The notes beneath the pieces were generated by a model. It was not told the DNA's origin, made no database searches, and saw only the letters and a list, made by a program, of their open reading frames with translations. DNA of 64,000 bases from Pelobates cultripes (taxonomy: Eukaryota; Chordata; Amphibia; Anura; Pelobatidae). The translations under genes and the position numbers were made by a program. Positions within the stretch are counted from its first letter, which is position 1; every line of letters starts with the position of its first letter. Positions 1 to 11,145 of this stretch are shown one piece after another. The DNA lies in assembly GCA_933207985.1 (NCBI GenBank), contig OW240916.1, positions 297,562,146-297,626,145 on the forward strand. Direction: 5' to 3'.

Positions 1-1310
1 CCCTTGATCCCCCATGAACCCCCTTAGCCTCTTCTGTACCATTTAACCTTCTTTATCCTTTTTGTGCATGTATTGTCTGACAAGATAGAAAGTCCAATCC
101 CCTCCATTCACATGGCTGATCTGCACTTGCAGACCAGGTAGAGTAGTTTGCACCCTCTGACATGATTTGCTCTTTTACAATGCAATTCCCAATACTGCAG
201 GAAGGGGGTGCTGTGTGAACTCCCCTCCTGTCTGCCAACTCTCTCCCAGCTTCTGTCACCCAGGGCATACTGCCCCCTCCCCCACAACTTCCCAACAGTA
301 TATTACTTCCTATAATAAACATGTCGGCCAAATTGAAATATGGAGCAGCCTGATCTCTGATCTTTACATGACAACCAGTTGTCACCATCCATCCATATAG
401 GAAGGAGTTACACATATTATCCCCCGATGAACATTTACAGGACCCTACAGGGCTAGTAACGGCTACCAATTAGAGAATAATTACCTACCTTAAGATAAAT
501 ATTTGCAGGAAAAACATAAAAAAATAATATAAATATATTAGGAAGTACAATTCTAACCAAATTTCGTACAATGCATTTTGTAGAAAAAAAAAATACCAAA
601 ATACTTACATTAGAAAATCCTATCCAGTCACTGTTAAGTGGATTTGCCAGCAGCTGCATGCCCTCCCTTCCCACACCAGTATATATGATATATTCTGGTG
701 TATGGGGACAGGTATTGTCCCAGAATTCCCTGGGATAATAATTTCCTTATATGAGAAGTAGTTTATCACTAAGGCACAGTTTGAATTATCAGAAAGGATG
801 GTTCAATGCTCTGTACCCTATAAGAAGACATACCGTGGCTGCTAAATACGTATTCGCAGTCTGGTTTATTGGTTTAGTGTCAGCTTATCACACATGCACA
901 AGAGAGAAGTGAGAAAGGCTTCCTTATTGTGTGTGCGTTGTGAACTTCCTGCTCGTACAATTAGAGACACGATAAATTATTAGCATTAATAGCATTATCA
1001 CTTTTTGTTGTTGAAGGTGTATTATTGTGTAACCTGCCTTCTTGGACTGGAGAAAATGCTGAGACATTGCACACAGTCCATTGGTTTTTATAATGGCTTC
1101 ATCAGGCTGACTGATTGACAACATTCTACAGAGATATTACAATGTCTACTTTATTATATTTGAAGAACACGCGCTCCTTCAGATCAATTTGTTGGGTTTG
1201 TGATTACAAATTACTTTTATATTATTTCAATTTATAACTACTGTGACAGTAGTCATCATCACCAGGAGGTTAAGATGGACAATAATTTAGGTCCTTGGAT
1301 GGCTCCTATG
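1..1310. other. Unassigned AT-rich sequence
   Basis: No supported gene or recognisable repeat. Short open frames on both strands have no domain-like content and look random. Confidence 0.4.
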
Positions 1311-1700
1311 CAGGGCTCGAGTCCTGCAGGAACGCGTGGGAACGGCGTTCCTGCACTTTTTTCACAGCAGGAACGCCGTTCCCCCTGCAGGCACTCAGGG
1401 GGCGGCAAAAAATGCCGCCCCCAAATGCCCCCCCTTGTTTCCCCTGTCATGGGGGGGGGGCAACCTGATGGATTGCCCCCCTGGCGAACGGCTCTCTCCC
1501 GTCACACGCGGAGAGGGAGCTGTGTGCTCTCTGCTCCCTCTCGCCGCGCGGGATGTCTGCTGATGCTGGGAGCCGGGTTGATGACGTCATATTCCGGCTC
1601 CCAGCATCAGCAGACATCCCGCGCGGCAAGAGGGAGCAGAGAGCACACAGCTCCCTCTCCGCGTGTGACAGGGAGAGAGCCGTCCTCACTGCAGCCCCAC
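1311..1700. mobile_element. 5' part of a GC-rich hairpin element (hAT-like terminus CAGGGCTCGAG)
   Basis: It begins with a CAG-type terminus and several short GC-rich stem-loops (for example the GGAACG/CGTTCC arms at 1328-1387). A long hairpin and a minisatellite follow. The layout resembles the hAT elements with confirmed 8-bp duplications elsewhere in this window, but no matching right end or target duplication was found here, so the superfamily is inferred. Confidence 0.45.
1489..1682. repeat. Near-perfect hairpin with ATGACGTCAT at its centre
   Basis: The left arm (1489-1576) is the reverse complement of 1595-1682 with only a few mismatches. The roughly 18-base centre holds the palindrome ATGACGTCAT (1581-1590), a full CRE/ATF-type octamer. 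A related hairpin with the same centre lies at 58162-58344. Confidence 0.85.
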
Positions 1701-1782
1701 TGGACCCCAGGGAAAGGTAGGGATGCTGGGTGGGTGGGAAATGTTAATTTTTTTATATTATTATTAATTTGTATATATGTAT

Positions 1783-2990
1783 GTCTGTGTGTGGATGTGG
1801 ATGTCTGTTTGTGGATGTGTGGATGTCTGTGTATGTGTGGATGTCTGTTTGTGGATGTGTGGATGTCTGTTTGTGGATGTGTGGATGTCTGTTTGTGGAT
1901 GTCTATTTGTGGATGTGTGGATGTCTGTTTGTGGATGTCTGTTTGTGGATGTGTGGATGTCTGTTTGTGGATATGTGGATGTCTGTTTGTGGATGTGTGG
2001 ATGTCTGTTTGTGGATGTGTGGATGTCTGTTTGTGGATGTGTGGATGTCTGTTTGTGGATTTGTGGATGTCTGTAGATTTGTGGATGTCTGTTTGTGGAT
2101 TTGTGGATGTCTGTGGATTTGTGGATGTCTGTTTGTGGATGTGTGGATGTCTGTGTGTGGATGTCTGTTTGTGGATGTGTGGATGTGTGTTTGTGGATGT
2201 CTGTTTGTGGATGTGTGGATGTCTGTTTGTGGATGTGTGGATGTCTGTTAGTGGATGTCTGTTTGTGGATGTGCGGATGTGTGGATGTCTGTTTGTGGAT
2301 GTATGTATGTCTGTTTGTGGATGTGTGGATGTGGATGTGTGGATGTCTGTTTGTGGATGTGTGGATGTCTGTTTGTGGATGTGTGGATGTCTGTTTGTGG
2401 ATTTGTGGATGTCTGTAGATTTGTGGATGTCTGTTTGTGGATTTGTGGATGTCTGTTTGTGGATTTGTGGATGTCTGTTTGTGGATGTGTGGATGTGGAT
2501 GTGTGGATGTCTGTTTGTGGATTTGTGGATGTCTGTTTGTGGATGTGTGGATGTCTGTTTGTGGATGTGTGGATGTCTGTTTGTGGATTTGTGGATGTTT
2601 GTGGATGTTTGTGGATTTGTGGATGTCTGTTTGTGGATTTGTGGATGTCTGTTTGTGGATGTGTGGATGTCTGTGTGTGGATGTGTGGATGTCTGTTTGT
2701 GGATGTGTGGATGTCTGTTTGTGGATGTGTGGATGTCTGTGTATGTGTGGATGTCTGTGGATGTCTGTGGATGTCTGTTTGTGTATGTGTGGATGTCTGT
2801 TTGTGTATGTGTGGATGTCTGTGGATGTCTGTTTGTGTATGTGTGGATGTCTGTTTGTGGATGTGTGGGTGGATGTGTGGATGTCTGTTTGTGGATGTGT
2901 GTTTGTGGATGTGTGTTTGTGGATGTGTGTGTGTGTGGATGTGTGGATGTGTGGATGTGTGGATGTCTGTTTGTCTCAGTGTGTGTAGGA
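1783..2990. repeat. TG-rich minisatellite, about 22-bp unit
   Basis: The array is built of TGTTTGTGGATGTGTGGATGTC (22 bases; written here only as a unit of G-rich TGTGGATG blocks) with shorter 14-base variants. It decays into simple TG repeats towards 3290. Because 22 is not a multiple of three and the unit has no stop in any frame, it gives long open frames on both strands, including a 639-codon one. These are artefacts. Confidence 0.9.
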
Positions 2991-3291
2991 GTGTATTTAT
3001 GTCTGTTAGCGTTTGTACGTGTGTATGTGAGTGTATGTGCTTCTGTTAGTGTATGCATGTGTATGTTTGCAATTGCATGTATGTGCATACGTTATTGTAA
3101 GTTTCTGTCAAATAAGTGAGAGTCTGTCATTTAGTGTGTGTGTGACTATTAGTGTGTGTCTCTCTGTCAATGAATGAGTGTGTGTCAGTGAATGTGTGTG
3201 TCAAATCAGTGACGTCTGTGTGTTTGTCATTGAATGTGTGTGTTACTTACAGTGTGTATCTGCCAGTGTGGGTGTCTGTCAGAGAGTGTGC

Positions 3292-3661
3292 TTAAAGGGA
3301 CACTATAGGCACCCAGACTACTATAGCTCCTTGAAGTGGTCTGGGTGCAGTGTCCCAGTCCCCTTAAACCTTCTCAGAAACTGCAATAATTACCTGAGGG
3401 GTAACTCCAAGTCTAGTGGCTGTCTATCAGACAGCCACTAGAGGGACTTTCGGGTGGTTAGGTGACCAAAAGTCACCTAACTGATGCTGGACGTCCTCAC
3501 CCTGTGCATGAGGACATCCAGCATCTGCTAAATACCCATAGGATTTTAACCCCTTCAGTGTCGAGTGGGGGAGGGGAGGACATGAGAGGAGGGGGGCACT
3601 ATATGGAATTATAGTGCCAGGAAAACAACTTTGTTTTCCTGGCACTATAGTATTTCTTTAA
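3292..3661. mobile_element. TTAA-flanked MITE-like element
   Basis: TTAA sites at 3292 and 3658 bracket inverted ends that share TTAAAG and ACTATAG. Internal stem-loops include the 3343/3376 and 3410-3440 CTAGTGGCTGTCT arms and a GCCAGGAAAAC hairpin at 3618-3648. TTAA duplications are typical of piggyBac- and Kolobok-type elements. Relatives lie at 44417, 57534 and 62473. Confidence 0.7.
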
Positions 3662-4755
3662 AAGGAGCAGGGAAAGGTGGAGTCTAAAGAGGAAGGGGTG
3701 GGTTCTTAATCAGGAAGTGGTGCACCCTTGACATGAAGGAGTGGTAAATTTAGATTAGGGGGGTGCTCTATAGTCATGTCTAGGGCAGCATAAAATTAAA
3801 ATACACCACTGTGTGTGTGTGTGTGTGTGTGTATGTATATATATATGTATGTATATATATATATATATATTACATATAAACATACATACATATATATATA
3901 AACATACATACAAGTGTTTTGGTTTTTTTTGGGGAGAGTTCCCACACTTTTTTCCCCAGGACTTGACCCCTGCTCCTATGTTTACGTCACCCTGTGTCCA
4001 TTGTGGGAACAGGGTGTGTTTAATGTTTTGTGTCCTCTCCTGTCCAGGTTCTGCTTTCATCCAATTAGGTGGATTTGGCTGTGCAGCCTGTAAAGTGATA
4101 TCTGTTGGTTGTAAGGGTTTTGAATGCAGCAATCTGCACTACCTGAATAGCAAGCCTGGCTAATTTGCATATTCAGGTAGATTTGCATATTATGAATTCT
4201 GCAGGAAAAGGAGATATTTTGTGTTAGTTATTGTTTCCCCCACCCCTTTATAAATATGTACTTAAGTGGAGGAAAGGAGTTAAAATACAGTAACCTTCCA
4301 GAGTGAATGGTATATCTCATGGTTACGTATGTGTGGAAGTATTGAGGCATGTTTCCAAAAGGGAATAATATGTCAGAAAGTCCTCCATATATGTGAGGAG
4401 AAGCCGACATCTGAAGGACAGTGTCTGTGCTTACTCTCACGTGAATGGAGCTTTTGTTGCAATACAAACTGGGGTATGGTACTACCATGTTAGCAACTTG
4501 TGATTAGCCTCCTGAAGGTGGATAGTTATTCTAGCATGATGGGCAAGAATAAGGGATGATCTGTTCAAATAAACAGGAAAAACAAAGGGACCCATATGAT
4601 TTAGGAAGGGACTGGAGAAAATGTCTAAATTGGAAATACGAAAAGAGATCTAAGGTAGGAGGTGAAGAATCCCCTCCAAGAATCTGCAATAGAGTTAGAG
4701 CACCAACAGGGAATGGATCTGATAGTGGGGAATATGAAGACTGCGTGCTTTCATT
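3662..4755. other. Unassigned, with TG/AT microsatellite at 3811-3915
   Basis: A (TG)n run followed by alternating TATA blocks lies at 3811-3915. Just before it, 3750-3811 resembles a hAT terminus (reads as CAGTGGTGTATTTTAATT on the minus strand). Nothing else was recognised up to the target duplication at 4756. Confidence 0.4.
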
Positions 4756-4770
4756 AAAAGAGAAGCCACA

Positions 4771-5548
4771 CCATAGAATAACTCTACTTGCGTGACGAGC
4801 AATAGCAACCGCATGGCTCTCACCAGAGGGTCCGGAGTTTCCGGGAGTGAAATCCAAGATCCGAGAATGTAGGATAATGGACGACCTGACAGCAAGGGTG
4901 AAGAGGATGACAGTAGCATTTCTAAGACTCTGGGAGCCATGGGATTATAGCATAGTGGGATCCAGCGAAGACAGGTAAGACCGAATAGGAGAAGTAAAGG
5001 TGAACTAGCAGTGGAGGTCCCCTTCTTGTGAGGGACAATGCCATCACATATTGCACAAGGAGCCCCTGATCGCCCTCCGTCCTCCTGGGTCTCCCCCCGC
5101 CCCCTGATCTTTGCTCCACGCCTCCCGAATGCTGCACCCCATCTATCTCTTTTTTCTCGAACTATCTACTCTGTTTTTCTGTTCTGATCTCTTTTTCTTA
5201 CTTCCTAAGGGAAGGATACCGTTCTCAATTTTAATTTCGTTTTTATATTTTTTACATAACATTTCCTCAGGCATGCTCAAAATAATGAAGGAACAGGGAG
5301 ATCTAGCGCTAATGCATAGATATTAAAATAGGACTCCTATAGTTATGTCTCAACACCTAAAAAAATATAAAACCCTCGATGGGAGACTAGCATCAAAGAT
5401 GTAAAGAAGAGGTATCACAAGGTTCATCTGGAGCACATTCTGCATTCTAATGTAATACCAATGTTGGCTTCTGCGCAAGCAAAATTATTACTGTACACCT
5501 GTTACTCCTGTAGAGTAGAAAAAAAATAAAGAATTAAAAAAAATAAAT
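4771..5548 (+). mobile_element. 5'-truncated LINE insertion with 15-bp target duplication
   Basis: The insert is bracketed by AAAAGAGAAGCCACA at 4756-4770 and again at 5549-5563. It ends in an A-rich tail with AATAAAG (5526). This is the signature of target-primed reverse transcription. The body is not coding enough to name the family with certainty; the tail style suits an L1/Tx1 element. Confidence 0.75.
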
Positions 5549-5563
5549 AAAAGAGAAGCCACA

Positions 5564-6170
5564 GGAATGAGTAGGGACAGGGTGGGTGTATTGTTCAAAG
5601 AGTTATTGATCTGTCTCCAGGACTGCAGGAGAGGGGCAGAGAATTGGATGCATGGGGACAGCTGCAGGAATTCAGTTTGCCAAGCTGAAAATCAAGAGGA
5701 GAAATAAGATTACTCAGTGGAAAACCAAGGATTATGCAATGCTCCTCTAAACTGTAGCCAAATCATAGTTACATAAATAAGTCCAGCTCCAGCCTGGGTC
5801 TTATGCCGAGAGAGAATTGGATATGACAACCTTGCCCTCACACAAATATAAGAAAAAAAAAAGTGTTAACTTTAGCAAAAAAGGAAGTTGGCAGATAGAA
5901 CAGAAGGGTCTGCAATAAAAAAGTAATTCATGGGGCATCGCCCGGATTTAAATGTAGACGGTCGCACAGCTCGAGAGCTCCGCCGATAATGGCAAAAAAA
6001 AAAAAAGCGTGAATCCACAAAACCGACGGGATAAATTACTACTTACCACCCAACTTCGCTCTCCCGAGGAAATGGCAAGTAAATCAACAGAAAAAACGAT
6101 GCACAATCCATTTGTAATTAATTATCATAAAGAAATGCATGTTTAAATATCTTCTATGAACTTCCTGTTC
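5564..6170. other. Unassigned sequence upstream of the avidin-like gene
   Basis: Poly(A)/poly(T) runs are scattered through it. No gene or repeat was recognised. Confidence 0.35.
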
Positions 6171-6444
6171 TAAAGTAATTATTTACCTATAATTTAGATT
6201 GTCTCTTTACAGTAAGTCTTCTTCCCCCATCCTTTGGGTTTGGAAAATTTTCAGAAATTGAGGCCATCCCATTGACGTTTGTGCCAATTACACAGCAATC
6301 TCTGTGTAGTATAGACTCCACTATTAGTAAATAGGGTAATATAATAGGAGCTGAATACACTACGTGTCAAACTGTTCCACATGATTTCAGAGAAGAGACA
6401 GAAGGTATAACCATTCCCCACATTTTTAGAGAAGCGATCTAAAG
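6171..6444 (+). promoter_or_regulatory. 5' flank / 5' UTR of the avidin-like gene
   Basis: This stretch is conserved at the second copy (56074-56346), so it was carried with exon 1 in the duplication. It is the only place a promoter could lie close to the start. It holds an AT-rich TAATATAATAGG block around 6340 that could serve as a TATA-like element. The transcription start is unknown. Confidence 0.45.
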
Positions 6445-6507
6445 ATGAAGCTGTACCAAGTGCTTGTTCCTGTGCTGCTGTCCATCATTGCCAATGTTAA
6501 TGGTCAG
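6445..6507 (+). CDS. avd: Avidin-like protein, exon 1 (signal peptide)
   Basis: The ATG at 6445 opens 21 codons that read as a classic secretory signal: a Lys after Met, a hydrophobic core (LVPVLLSIIA) and a small/polar end (NVNGQ). The exon ends in CAG followed by a GTAAGA donor, phase 0. Avidins are secreted biotin-binding tetramers, and in birds the first exon also holds only the leader. The next exon begins with Cys, matching the first disulfide Cys of mature avidin a few residues after cleavage. The same exon recurs at 56347 with a stop. Confidence 0.8.
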
Positions 6508-7571
6508 GTAAGATAAGCAACAACTCCAGGACCTAATTTAACAATTCAAATAATTATGAATCTGAAGAAGTTAGGATTGGGAACTTCTAAAAGAGATATG
6601 ATTTTTTAATTAATGAATATACACAAAACTAGCCTTTAGGCCACAGGATTTGTAAATGTGTGATATTTAGATTGAAATGGTCACACAATTTATTTCAATG
6701 TTGATTAGTTATTTAAATATATACTTTACCTTTCCCCTTTTCCTTGCTTAGTTTGTTATGGTCATTCCAAAGCAATGGGGTACCATTTGCTCAACAGGGT
6801 TTTATAAACAAATACAAATTATAATAATGCTTGTTTTTTTAATTATATTTCAATTATTGGAAAAATGCTAAATCATTTTTTTACTACAGCTCCAAAGTCT
6901 GGGGATATGTAGGAAATATAGTCTTATGATAGCAATGACGGTGTCCACTCAGTTTGTGCCCCAAAGTAATCTGCTTCCTAAAACTATAGAATGTGCCGTT
7001 TCTATCTTCCTTACTTAGTTTGTTATAGTTAGTTGAATGCAAATATTTAACCAATGATAAAAAAAAAAAAAAAAATTACATCTGAAATTGTGTTTTTTTT
7101 TAAGGAAAAACCTAAAACTAAATTTTCTAAGTAATTATTTTAATCATTTGAGGAAATACTCTACAAGAGTATTTTATCAATCAAAAAGGATTGATGCATT
7201 TACAATGGCTTATGTTCTATGGTGATAAACATTTTTTTCTAGGTCTTAAATATTTATGGGATTTTTTTGTTCTTGGTCTTTAATCACTTTCTGCAAAACA
7301 TTTTAAGTATATCATATTTTTGAGTAGTGCACACAAGGGGTCAGCTAAAAACATAGTTATTTATTATGAACAAAAAAAATGGGTTGCAAGAGTATACTGA
7401 GAACGGGCAGCAGCTGAAATAGCCTGCCCTTCGGTGGGTACCCGCTCATATCTCAAGCTGGTTTTTGCTCATCTTGTGCCATTACAGAGAGAACATATCT
7501 GAAGCATATCAGACTGGTCCCACCCATACGGGCAGTCCAGATCCGAAATGCCAGCAAGTTCTCTCTGCACG

Positions 7572-7642
7572 AGAGATACAGCAACCCCAGACGATCGTTT
7601 CAGCCTTGTTAGGCATCATCAGTGAGGCATAGCTGATATCTC
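7572..7642 (-). ncRNA. Hammerhead ribozyme-like fold, type I layout
   Basis: Read on the minus strand: stem I pairs GAGATA-t-CAGC with GCTGTATCTC and GCCTCA with TGGGGT. The core is CTGATGA, then stem II GCC/GGC with a TAACAA loop, the GAAA box, and stem III ACGA/TCGT with no loop. The predicted cleavage dinucleotide is UC. All conserved core positions of the hammerhead family are present. The short loopless stem III is what is known from PLE-associated ribozymes that act as dimers. Self-cleavage is inferred. Confidence 0.7.
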
Positions 7643-9060
7643 CCTAGGCACCGTGAGCAAGGGGTCCACGTCTGGATTATCCCTTTAAACTTGTGGTTGC
7701 TGTATCTCTCTGGCTTTTTTTGCGACCCGTTTTTTGCTCTCCAATAGTTATTTATTAGTACCTGATGGTGTTTTTATTGGCGTTGCTGCAAAGTTACCCT
7801 AAAACTGCTAGTTACTAGCTGGCATAGCTATTAGTAAAGGTTTCTGACCAGTTTGTGTATCTGTAGGAAACCACAAAAATGGTTTGGTTCCAAGGGATCA
7901 AAAAAGCCATTTCTCTTGTGTAACTGTTATGTCTAGTGAGACCATGTGTGAGGTCTCACTAGGAAAGCTAAAATATTAAATTTAACCCTTAATGTGTTGA
8001 TGTCTTCTTTGGCACTGATAGAGTAAATGTACATGCCCAGCATTAGATAAGAGAGTGCAAATCAACTGCTCAGCACCCTATAGTCAAGTTTAAAAAAAAT
8101 ATACATTTATATTATTAAAAAAATGTGGGCAGATTAAAGGCCCCTACTTCATCTTTCAACCTATTAGGATGAAGGGTACTTTTTTTAGGCCCATGCGATG
8201 CTCTGTCTCCTGGGCACTTTCTGATAATTATGGGCTTTTTTTGATGCGTAAGAAAATAGGAATTAAAAGTAAGAAAACTTCTAACAATGGGCGGTGGGTG
8301 GGGGCCTTGATATTAAAGGGGAGGATGTAATGTCCCCCTGATCCCTAACCATGAACGGTGGTGGGTGGGAGCCCTCATATTAATATTTAAAGGTGAGTAC
8401 CACATGCCCCCCCAACCCCCCCTGGCTCACGGGGCAATGCCTCTACTTAATTTAATAGCATTGGGTGTGCATGATAATTAAAAGAAAGATGGTAAGTATA
8501 ATTATTTTTAACAGGTATTAGATTTATAACACAAATAACAACTCTTTGCAGAGATAGTGAGTGATACTCTAAAGTGCCTAAACAGAAGAAGCAGCTCAAC
8601 ACAGAAAGTGGAATACCCTCATCCACAGTAAAGTACAAATATCATAGGTATTAGATTTAACCCACTGTTATTAAGGTGAGGGAGTCAGTAGGTTTCTTCA
8701 TTTTTACTGGGTGGTGGCTAGGGTATTAGGGACCCCTAGCCAGCAGGGGAGAGCAAGGATGGAACATGCCACTATTTGGGGTGATTACAATGCCATATTC
8801 ACCCCCAATTTTTTATTTTTTTTTATTAAACACTGGGTTTTCTTTCTTGAATATTATAAATGGGGTCCCAATGCATGTGCAATGGGTAGGGCCATATGGG
8901 ACACTAGGTTTCCCCCTTATATTATAATAGTCCCCACCCACTGACCACATGCAAGGACATAAGTATGTTCCCCCTTGTATTTTAATAAATACACCCTGAC
9001 TGATGTACACGGTTGGGGTGCAGGGGGATTATATAAAAACCCCTTACTTTAATAGTAAAC

Positions 9061-10490
9061 GCATTAGCTCTTTTGGCTTCTGTAACGGAACTTCCCGTAC
9101 ACCGAACGAGTACCTTTCCGTTGATGGATGCTTCCTAGCTTGCCCCGAGGACCACCAGCACCGCGCCGGACACCACAGACTCCGCAACCGCTGTAACTTA
9201 AATGGAGTCTCGCCGTCTTCTGTCCACCCTGGATCAGCTTCTGTCCTCCAGGACCATGTGGAGAAAACCTCTCCTCCAGGAGAGCGTATGAGGAACAGGC
9301 TCTTAAAAGAGCTAAGTGATTAAAGTATCCCCAGTATGAGTATTGCTGTCCCCTCCAATCACGAGACAAGACTACGTTCTTCCAAGAACACGTGGCGAGG
9401 TCTGTTACGCCACAGCTTCCAGTATAATTTCTATGCAGATGACACGCAAATCTACCTGTCCTCTCCTGATCTCTCCCTGTCCCACTTGACTAGTGTCTGA
9501 CTGCCTCTCTGCTATTTCTAACTGGATGGCTGCCCACTTCCTTAAACTAAACTTGACCAAAACTGAAATTCTGGTCTTTCCTCCCTCAAGTGTTGTTACT
9601 CCTGTGTCGGTCTCCCTCAAAGTCAATAGTGCTACCATCAGCTCCACTACGCAGGCTTGCTGCCTAGGTGTTCTCTTTGACTCCGACCTCTCCTTCAAGC
9701 CTCATGTTCAATTTATCGCCAAATCCTGTCATTTCCATCTCAAAAACTTTGCACGCATCTGCCCCTACTTAACAACAGATGCGACTAAGGTGTTGGTCCA
9801 TTCCACTGTCCTTTCTCGCCTTGACTACTGTAATCCGCTTCTCAGTGGTCTTACATGCTCCCAACTTGCGCCGTTACAGTCCATAATGAATGCGGCAGGG
9901 AGGCTCATCTTCCTGTCCGCCCGCACCTCCCATGCCTAACCCTTCTGTCAGCCCCTATATTGGCTTCCTATAAAATATAGAGCTCAATTTAAAATTCTGG
10001 TTCTTGCTTTCAAATCGCTACATAATGCTGCTCCCACCTATTTATCCTCCCTTATACACAAGTACGATCTGCTGAAGACTTACGTCTATCTTCTGTCGGT
10101 ACTCCCACCTCTGATGCTCGCCTTCAAGATTTCTCCAGGGTTGCACCATTCCTGTGGAACTCGCTTCCCTCCTCCGTTAGATGCTCACCCAGTCGCCACT
10201 CCTTCAAAATCGTTAAAAACCCACTTCTTCATAAAAGCGTATCAATTAAACTGTTAATAGCTCCTGACTGATTCCTCTTCTGCAACTATCACTAGTCTAA
10301 TACTATCCTTACCTTTTTGTGTCATTTTACCCCACTCCCTCTAGCATGTAAGCTCATTGAGCAGGGCCCTCAACCCCTCTGTCCCCGTGTGTCCAACTTA
10401 TCTGGTTACAATTACATGTCTGTTCGTCCACCCATTTGTAAAGTGCTGCGGAATTTGATGGCGCTATATAAATAATAACATTATAATAAT
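9061..10490 (+). mobile_element. L2-type LINE, 3' part, split by a solo LTR
   Basis: Coding remnants run from about 9061 (ISSFGFQYNFYADDT, the reverse transcriptase catalytic motif, rejoined across the LTR) through an open stretch at 9493-9939 (SNWMAAHFLKLNLTKTEI and RLDYCNPLLSGL, typical of the L2/CR1 C-terminal region). The 3' end carries GGCGCTATATAAATAA (10461), the classic tail of this LINE group. Frameshifts and stops show it is dead. Confidence 0.8.
9081..9414. mobile_element. Solo LTR (334 bp) inside the L2 LINE
   Basis: It starts TGTAACGG and ends CGCCACA, with the 5-bp duplication GCTTC at 9076-9080 and 9415-9419. Removing it and one GCTTC restores the LINE reading frame through the YADD motif. 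The 5'-TG...CA-3' ends and 5-bp duplication define an LTR, and the lack of internal genes makes it solo. Confidence 0.85.
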
Positions 10491-10952
10491 AAGTCCCACA
10501 GGATGTAGCCATCTTTTAGTGTCTGGGCAGTATTGGCTACCAAGGTCCTATGTTACTCATGGCAGTTCGGCACATAGGGAGGGATTAAACCTTACTTATT
10601 GTGATGTAATTATCCCTCTCGCCACTGAATTTTTTTAAAACTGTTTCCAGTAGCACTAGCACAGTGGGCAAATAGTTCAGATGTTTTTTAAAATCTGAGC
10701 CAAGATTTGAATCCTTTTGGCCTGTATCTGACGCATTAGGTTTAGATTTGAATCCTCCGGTGGCATTTGGCCCGAATGAAATCCAGACCAAATTCAGGTC
10801 TGTCTGTATTACAAAATCTTGATATTATTTAATACTGTGAGCAATGACTGGATTTGGACTTTAGTGAATAGCCATAATAGGGTACATTTTACCTCCCATT
10901 AGGAAATGGCCTGTACACTCAATAATATCTATTTGTTTTACTCCCTTTGCAG

Positions 10953-11145
10953 TGTGAACTCCCTGGAACCTGGAAGGATGACAAAGGCTCTACCATGAAT
11001 ATCCATACTGTAAGCCATTATCGAGTGATAACGGGGGATTATCAAGCAGCTGCTTCTTTACTAAATCCAAACCCTCCTAAATTACCTTTCACAGGATACA
11101 GCAGTGGTAACACTTTTATGGGTGTCATGGACCTTGGAAAAGATG
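10953..11145 (+). CDS. avd: Avidin-like protein, exon 2
   Basis: The exon follows a TTTGCAG acceptor and runs to a GTAATT donor at 11146, phase 1. It opens with CELPGTWKDDKGSTMNI, which lines up with the first strand of avidin: the disulfide Cys, the G-x-W pair, the Ser of the biotin pocket and the M-x-I. Further on it has TGDY (the Tyr that hydrogen-bonds biotin) and GNTFMGV, matching the TFGF strand. By alignment to chicken avidin, the Asn12 position is Asp, the Thr35 position is Ala and the Trp70 position is Leu. Three biotin contacts are therefore altered while the fold signature is kept. Without the donor, the frame stops at TAA 11151-11153. Confidence 0.78.

Larger units (their letters stand above)
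6508..10952 (+). other. Intron 1 of the avidin-like gene
   Basis: It runs from the GTAAGA donor at 6508 to the TTTGCAG acceptor at 10952, about 4.4 kb. It contains a hammerhead-like ribozyme (7572-7642, antisense), decayed GC-rich repeat relics around 8280-8440 and 8690-8760, and an L2 LINE with a nested solo LTR (9061-10490). The parts 6553-7390, 7743-8270 and 10491-10930 hold nothing else I recognise. Confidence 0.7.

Noticed and set aside
1200..3119. Long open frames (639 and 493 codons) on both strands
   Set aside because: Tandem-repeat artefact: a stop-free 22-base unit. Composition is only Cys/Val/Asp/Trp/Met or His/Thr/Pro.
3811..3915. TG/TA run as a regulatory site
   Set aside because: Simple sequence only; no specific site can be supported.
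9003..9369. Open frames on both strands near 9.0-9.4 kb
   Set aside because: They lie within the solo LTR at 9081-9414 and have no domain.
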